Below are positions 57,360 to 64,000 of a DNA stretch of 64,000 nt, in pieces. The notes under the pieces are model-generated. The model did no database searches and had not been told where the DNA came from. It saw only the letters and a list, made by a program, of their open reading frames with translations. The translations under genes and the position numbers were made by a program. How positions within the stretch are numbered: position 1 is the stretch's first letter; each line of letters starts with the position of its first letter. The DNA comes from Luidia sarsii (Eukaryota; Echinodermata; Asteroidea; Paxillosida; Luidiidae), in NCBI GenBank assembly GCA_949987565.1, contig OX465119.1, forward strand, positions 7,538,694 through 7,602,693, in the 5' to 3' direction.

Positions 57360-59050
57360 GGATAAAAATATCAAATTCCCTCGGTGATTCAAGTACGAAT
57401 TTTGTATCAATCCCTGAATAGCGACTTACAGTTAATTCGATTTTCCCCAAAAAAATCAACAAAAAGCAGTCTATGAGATAAAAAACGGTACTAGCAACAT
57501 GATCAATAGTAAATCAACATGTAATATCAGTTGTTATATACTGAGTATGAGCAACATCTGTAAAGGGCACCATTAGCAGCAGATGAGACAAGTGAGATGA
57601 AGTGAAAGCCACGGCTAGAAGTGTCGCCAGCCTCAGCAACGAACGAACGATACAAAGGAGAGGAAGCGCAGTGTGGTGGAGGTCCAGCAGGGTCTTAATG
57701 CAAGCATTGATTCAATCCCATTAATTATATACTCTGTTTACTCTCATGTTTATGATGCAGGGGCGTCTGTCGCTATCTGATAGCACGTTGTGTGAGAAGA
57801 GAATGACACTGGTCCGTGATGCAGCAGCGTTCACACGCGTTGCCCCTAATGACATCGGCCAGCAGGGCCTTTACTGACGTCATGAAAGCACGAATTCAGA
57901 TCGTACAAGTTAAAGTTGCAGCTTTCCCAAAGAATACAATCAATATATATCATCAAACAAACCATGAATATATATTATCCATCAAATAATTATACAATCA
58001 ATATATATATGTTCTATCAAATATATCATCAATATATAGGCCTACTATCAAATTTACAATCAATCTATATTCTATGAATTGTACCGTCAAATTTCCCAGA
58101 ATTTCTACAGGATCTCTTGCATTTATGACAGAATCGTATCATTGTTTTTTTTTTTTTACTTTTATAACATATGAATTTACCTCTCATGTCATCTGGGTAA
58201 TACTTCCCAAACCCCCAGGCATTCCGATATCATAAGGTTCAGTCACCTATTGTAATGGGCCAATCCCCGTATATCTGTATATACACTGTATGGCCAATGG
58301 ATTGCCACTAATTGCCGGTAATCAGCAACGCATTTCTCAGCTGAGACGAGTTCACAACCAGAAGTCCTCGGCACCCATAGAGGGCGCCAACACCTCAGTA
58401 ACGGGGCCTTTGTAATGACATCAATCCAGGTTGTCCTCCTCGGGTCAACCAAAGTCGGCATATTAGACACTTCCGCATAAACTCGTCTTCCAGACGCGAG
58501 CAAATGACATTTACATAATTGTGCACTTCTACAGTGAGTCGCGTAACGCCTTCTGGTTTGCCATTTTCATGTGTATGATGTTTATCACATCCAAAAACCA
58601 GAGAGGAAAAAAATCATTCGTACGTCGACAAATTGCTTTGTCCCATTTTCTATAAAATACTTCTTGCATACGTAGACCATTCTCAATGCAAATAAGTCAG
58701 GTGTCCTGAAAATTAAGGAATATTATTTTGCTCAGTGTCCGTAATTTGGAAGTCCTCGTACCGATGTTCTTCATTTATTGTCTGGCAATGGACAAAATAT
58801 TCTTTTGTCATCGTTATGATTTTGTGATGTACTTTATATCCTCCCGGAGGAATGACTGGGGACATGAAGCTCACTCTCCTCATTAGGAACTATTTCTGTG
58901 GACCTGAGCGACAAGCACAGCTGATGGTAGATGTATCGCCACTCAGAGGCAGTACTTTCAGGAAGTTGAAGCCACCCTAATACTGCTCTTAACCATCTCA
59001 GAGCTAACCATGACATGATCCCAATCAGTGCCCTCTAGGAACCTCTGACA
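57360..59050. other. Intergenic or intronic, no gene seen
   Basis: The minus frame 58503-58243 is open but lacks domain or splice support. Runs of TATATAT with CAATC occur near 57940-58075. Otherwise featureless. Confidence 0.45.
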
Positions 59051-59059
59051 ATGAGGCAA

Positions 59060-60330
59060 ACCACGAACTCAAGGTCATGTGGTACGATGCAAGGCTAGAT
59101 GACACTCCCGGCCCTATCTATACCTCGGGGTCACCCTCCATGCCCTCACAAAGTACGAGGACCGCACTGCAAAGACCAAAGCCAAGGTGGAATCAAGAAA
59201 CGACATTCTGAAGGAGCATGTTGGCACAATACGTACTACGCCCCCTTCCCTTTGTCATTCCACAGCTGAATATGCCTCACCAGTGTGTAACAGATCTTCA
59301 CAAGCCAAACAATTGACCCAAGTCTCTACACCTCCAGCAGATCAATCAGTGGATGCCTCAAGCCAACCAGTGTACGACCTCTACACACTAAGTGGCCTCG
59401 CGCTCACTCATACCAGGACATCACACACCCAACTTGAGAAAGTGAAGCAGGAAACTAACCCTCCTCTCCCACTTTGAACCTGCGACAAAGGCTCAAGTCA
59501 AGGACTATAGCTTCCTTCACTCGAATGAACTACTGTCCGATAAAGCCCCTAACCAGCGCCTGCCAATGTGGCGAGATCACCGGTGTAGCGGTCTGATCCG
59601 GGCCCCATGCTCAGATGAGACTGTTACCATATATGGATAAAAACGCCATGTGCAGTGCGTATGGTAGTGCGTATGGTCGATTCGACCATAATATTGGCAA
59701 TACAGCGCTTTCAGGCACGTTCGTTGACCCGTAGTTGACCCGTAGTTCTATATATATAACAACGCTCAGTACGGAGCCTAGTAACTATAGGCCTAGAACT
59801 TGCAGTTTTACATTGTGGAAGAAATGCTACAGTTGTTCCCCCGTAATGATGAGGGTGCATCGATTGGCTTTATACAATCAAAAGCAAAAATATAGTTTGT
59901 AAAACTGTGTTCGTTCGCGGATAATCATAAAACAACAGTCACATGAAGGGCGCCCCCACGTGCTTCGTTCACTGACTCATCTGAGCACGCTGAGCAGCTG
60001 CGAACGTTGCTGCAACGTGCTGAGGTGAGCCAGTGACGTCACGGCTCAACTCAGCACGGGGGCCCGTCTGAGATCGTTAAACCGGAACAACTCCGAGCAC
60101 AGGATCTCTCTCACCCTAACCGAGTCCCTCCCTTCTGGCATCAATGACACCTTGCTATAGTCTGGTCCTGCTTGAATCGCCCCAGCACATCTGTCGCGCA
60201 GTCGCTACAGGGCCAACTTCAGAAATCTTCAGAAATTGGGATATGCCACCGACGACCCAATCTGTGAATGTGGGCAAACACAAACCATGGAGCATCTTCT
60301 TGTCAGTACTGAGATTGAAGATTCTTGAGT
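59060..60330 (+). mobile_element. Decayed non-LTR retrotransposon RT fragment interrupted by a MITE
   Basis: The left part reads LGVTLHALTKYEDRTAKTKA, KVESRNDILKEHVGTIRTTP and CHSTAEYASPVCNRSSQAK, the thumb region of a LINE RT (YLGVTLDR.LTY..H...... SAAEYCSPVW). The right part, after the insert, reads SLTLTESLPSGINDTLL and CECGQTQTMEHLL, a pattern seen at the C terminus of such RT proteins. Many stops. The insert is 59581-60083. Confidence 0.8.
59581..60083. mobile_element. MITE family A, copy 2, inserted in the LINE fragment
   Basis: Alignable with 18158-18646 end to end: CCGGTGTAGCGGTCTGATCC at the start, GTCTGAGATCGTTAAACCGG at the end, and TGAGCAGCTGCGAACGTTGCTGCAACG inside. Host LINE text stops at the left border (GGCGAGATCA) and resumes at the right (AACAACTCCG). 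Confidence 0.85.
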
Positions 60331-60629
60331 TTGAAGGGATCTTGAAGCCTTGGCCCCTTGGTCTAGTATTTTTGTGTGCAGCACAAGTTGAGTGCAGTGT
60401 AGCGACTCGATAAGAAGAAGGGTACATGTAGTACAGATGATACAACAATATACGATTTAGGCCCCTACCACATCATTTTCAGTCTAGGGGTCTATCATTA
60501 TTTTAACTCATTTTGCTGTCGGGTTCTCCTTATTGTGCTGAATACAAGTTCGAATTCAAACGAATGCACTTACATTTTAAATCTTCATATCTTTAAATGA
60601 CAGGATGTCGAACGGATTCTTACAGATTT

Positions 60630-61003
60630 GGTAGAATATGAATATGATTTCAAGAGTTGAACGTTGCTAAGGCTTACAAGCATTTGACGCCCATAGACTT
60701 CTGAAGAGGACAAATCTTACGAACCTCAACAAACGTGACCCCATCTGCTACTATGAGTTCGTCTACGTTTACGGAAAGGCTATTGCCACAGTCTGCATAG
60801 GATTCATTGAGTTCGCCTTTATGTAGCAGGACCGTGACCTGCTTTGGCTAGAAACCCAATTTCCCTGAGCTCCCTCTGAGTTTTTCCAGACCTATACTAG
60901 TACTACTAGTAGTAAGGTAGAATATGAATATGATTTCAAGAGTTGAAGGTTGCTAAGGCTTACAAGCATTTGACGCCCATAGACTTCTGAAGAGGACAAA
61001 TTC
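60630..61003. repeat. 86-bp direct repeat flanking a 200-bp segment
   Basis: GGTAGAATATGAATATGATT...GACTTCTGAAGAGGACAAAT occurs at about 60630-60715 and 60914-61001, nearly identical. The segment between is GC-richer. Confidence 0.85.
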
Positions 61004-61310
61004 GCTGGGGCTTACACTTACAGGATACAATCACGACGCACGTTCTAGATCATGTCTAGACTATGTATGTTGGGCTGGGCATGTAGTGTGTGCTGGTTTA
61101 TTAAAAGTACAGTGCATCACATGCTTGGATATTGACTAAGATATTACCAGGTATTTTACCTCTAGGGTGTGGAACCAGTCTCTTAGGTAAATAGTCCCCT
61201 CCACATCCTTCCTTCCTACAAACCTTCCATAGCTCGCACCGTGGATACCAAGATTGCTATGCGTGATAACGCTATACATTACAATCGTGCCTCTATCTCT
61301 TACATAGGCT

Positions 61311-61480
61311 ATCCGGCAGTGTCGATTTCACCAAACTCATCGTAACTTACGGTCAATCGCAAGACGATGAGCGATGCACAGAAACCATACGGTGTATCAC
61401 AACTTACGATGGGATATTCATCGTAAGTTGAGTTACGATACATCGTATAAGGGTTTGTGAAATCCACCCCGATAGTGACG
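61311..61480. mobile_element. Small MITE with CGTAACTTACG-type inverted ends
   Basis: The left end GTCGATTTCACCAAACTCAT is mirrored by GGGTTTGTGAAATCCACC at the right. CATCGTAACTTACG and CATCGTAAGTTGAG occur inside. No coding capacity. Confidence 0.55.
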
Positions 61481-62505
61481 CCCTCGTGTATTGCCATGCA
61501 TAGAACTTCTTTAATTTCAAGGAGGTTTTGCCCTATACTCAATGTAAAAAGAACTGAGTGATTAGTGATTTGCCAGATTGCCAGCTGAAACAAACACAGG
61601 CGATTCTGAACCACTAGACCGTCGAGCTGGTCGCGTGGCGGATTCAAATCTGCATAGCGGCAGATATAATATGTTTTTTGCGTCGAGGAAAATGTAATTC
61701 ATTGAGAGTTTGCCCTTTTCTTTCTTTAATTCTCCAGAAATTGGGATCAGATGGAAGACATATGTTGGGCCGACACGCCCATACGACCAGACAATGAAAG
61801 CCTTCATCATCCGAAGTGTTTTATACACGTCCAGTCCTGATGATGATGTCTGGCATTGCACACGCCACCACAACACTCTTGTGCTACGTCTGTAGCTCAA
61901 ACCTCGACATCATGTAAAGTACACGACCGATAAGTGATAGTATGTGCGATGTATGTACCGGTATCCTCAGTCTGTCTGCGAACAGTGCCGACTGATTTCT
62001 GAGAAGGGCAAGTTTTCTCTTCAGTCTGTGAAACATTATCAGCATCACTATTTTCCCTCAAAAGTCTTCCTTCACAATACTCCTAACTATTTTTATGTTC
62101 CTTTTCACAGATCCAATACGTCTTTCGACTCGCTTTTTGCTATTTTATAAAAATATCTAGCGGAACGGAGCGTAGAGATTCCATTTAGGACACAAACTAT
62201 CGGTCTTTTACTCGTGTAATGTCCCTCTGATATTTTTTTTCATGTAAATTCTCAAGGTCATATTTGAAATTATGTGCACAATAAACCCAGGGTTGATTTG
62301 ACTGAAATAGATGAATGGCAATAAATGTCGCCTATGGTGTTGACATGTAGCATCCGCTCAGACCTTTGGATTCCCAACAAGTCTGTATGAACAAGATATC
62401 AATAGGTGTGTCCATTCCATGGCAGGAACTCACGTTTCCTGCCAGACTGAAATACCACCCAGTGGCCACAAAACTGTCTAGTCCTAACACATACAATATT
62501 TAATA
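61481..62505. other. Intergenic, no gene seen
   Basis: Short open frames on both strands around 61562-61900 overlap and have no support. Confidence 0.45.
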
Positions 62506-62509
62506 ATGA

Positions 62510-62570
62510 AATGTTAAAATTTAGTGGGCCTGACGTTTCGATCCTAGCAGGACCTTTCTCAAAGGCTGAA
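62510..62570 (-). mobile_element. Penelope-like terminal fragment with hammerhead-like block
   Basis: The minus strand reads GCCTTTGAGAAAGGTCCTGC then TAGGATCGAAACGTCAGGCC and CACTAAATTTTAA, nearly identical to 17051-17103. No coding sequence is attached. Confidence 0.75.
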
Positions 62571-62714
62571 AAGGCTTTCTCAATAATGAAATGGTTTGTT
62601 GGGTAAGGTGTTGCCATTCGTGATGTATTGTTAGCACTGCATGCATGCTAAATGGTTCACTCCATACGGTGAACAGTGCACACTACCTTAGTACGCAACC
62701 TTCGCTTCGGCAGT

Positions 62715-64000
62715 GCACTCCACCTTAGCTTTGCACACTAACTCAGCAGTGCACATCACCTTAGCAGTGGACACAACCTTAACAGTGCTCACCACCTCAA
62801 CAGTGCACATCACCTTAACAGTGCACACAACCTTAGCAGTGCACATCACCTTAACAGTGCACACAACCTTAGCAGTGCACATCACCTTAACAGTGCACAC
62901 AACCTTAGCAGTGCACATCACCTTAGCAGTGCACATCACCTTAGCAGTGCACACCACCTTAGCAGTGGACACCACCTTAGCAGTGCTCACCACCTTAGCA
63001 GTGCACATCACCTTAGCAGTGCACACAACCTTAGCAGTGCACACCACCTTAGCAGTGGACACCACCTTAGCAGTGCTCACCACCTCAACAGTGCACATCA
63101 CCTTAACAGTGCACACAACCTTAGCAGTGCACATCACCTTAGCAGTGCACATCACCTTAGCAGTGCACATCACCTTAGCAGTGCACACCACCTTAGCAGT
63201 GCACACCACCTAATCAGTGCACACCACCTTAGCAGTGCACACCACCTTAGCAGTGCACACCACCTTAGCAGTGCACACCACCTAATCAGTGCACACCACC
63301 TTAGCAGTGCACACCACCTTAGCAGTGCACATCACCTTAACAGTGCACACCACCTAAGCAGTGCACATCACCTTAACAGTGCACACCACCTTAGCAGTGC
63401 ACATCACCTTAGCAGTGCACACCACCTTAGCAGTGCACACCACCTAAGCAGTGCACACCACCTTAGCAGTGCTCACCACCTCAACAGTGCACATCACATT
63501 AACAGTGCACATCACCTTAACAGTGCACACTACCTTAGCAGTGCACACCACCTTAGCAGTGCATACCGCCTTAGCAGTGGACACAACCTTAGCAATGGAC
63601 ACCACCTTAACAGTGCTCACCACCTCAACAGTGCACATCACATTAACAGTGCACACCACCTTAACAGTGCACACCACCTCAACAGTGCACATCACCTTAA
63701 CAGTGCACACCACCTTAACAGTGCACACCACCTTAGCAGTGCAAACCACCTAGCAGTGCACATCACCTTAGCAGTGCACACCACCTTAGCTGTGCACACC
63801 ACCTAAGCAGTGCACACCACCTTAGCTGTGCACACTACCTTAACAGTGCACACTACCTTAACAATGTACACCACCATATAACATGACAGTGCACATCACA
63901 TTAACAGTGCACACCACCTTAGCAGTGCACATCACCTTAGCAGTGCACACCACCTTAGCAGTGCACATCACCTTAGCAGTGCACACCACCTTAGCAGTGC
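62715..64000. repeat. 18-bp tandem array (CAGTGCACACCACCTTAG)n, to the window edge
   Basis: About 70 units with CATCACC, CAACC, TGGAC and TTAACAG variants that recur in higher-order order. Long frames open on both strands (TLAVHT..., CTAKVV...) follow from the 18-bp period. Confidence 0.95.

Noticed and set aside
62713..63753. Long open frames on both strands over the 18-bp array
   Set aside because: The 18-bp period keeps frames open automatically. There is no start context, domain or splice support.

Overview
This is a eukaryotic window with spliced genes, GT-AG introns, long AT-rich intergenic stretches and dense repeats. SEA/MAM receptor domains, C-type lectin and carbohydrate sulfotransferase genes, abundant Penelope-like elements and the frequent AGGCCTA words suggest a marine invertebrate deuterostome, perhaps an echinoderm. 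The phylum is inferred, not proven.

Host genes. (1) The 3' part of a type I receptor-like gene on the plus strand: a transmembrane exon at 4206-4308 and a large cytoplasmic exon at 5932-8326 with about a dozen tyrosine motifs, including three tandem YFTL units. (2) A complete four-exon secreted C-type lectin, 19215-20563 (+). (3) A terminal exon coding a membrane segment and short tail, 23248-23496 (+). (4) A complete three-exon type II carbohydrate sulfotransferase, 29812-33640 (-). (5) A SEA-like/MAM/stalk/TM/tail receptor on the minus strand, 57345 down to 44723, whose exon phases agree from the MAM domain to the stop codon.

Mobile DNA. The most interesting object is a 9.3-kb virus-like element at 35315-44643. 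It has 285-bp terminal inverted repeats, a 5-bp target duplication (GTACC) and compact bidirectional genes. These encode a Cys-rich zinc-ribbon-like protein, a coiled-coil/membrane protein, a convergent minus-strand pair, a LamG-like protein, a second membrane protein and a small HTH-like protein. No polymerase, integrase or packaging ATPase is visible. Every gene is broken, and two other transposons have inserted into it: a 2.4-kb foldback element at a TA, and a 5'-truncated LINE. Its right end lies 79 bp from the stop codon of the MAM receptor.

Other repeats. There are three or more Penelope-like copies with GIY-YIG endonuclease and hammerhead-like termini, several MITEs, two of them nested inside LINE fragments, and an LTR with a tRNA-Ser primer-binding site that was duplicated with its minisatellite surroundings inside the MAM gene intron. 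Large tandem arrays occur at 47.2-50.5, 52.1-52.5, 55.3-55.8 and 62.7-64.0 kb.

The rest is intergenic or intronic sequence in which no gene could be supported.
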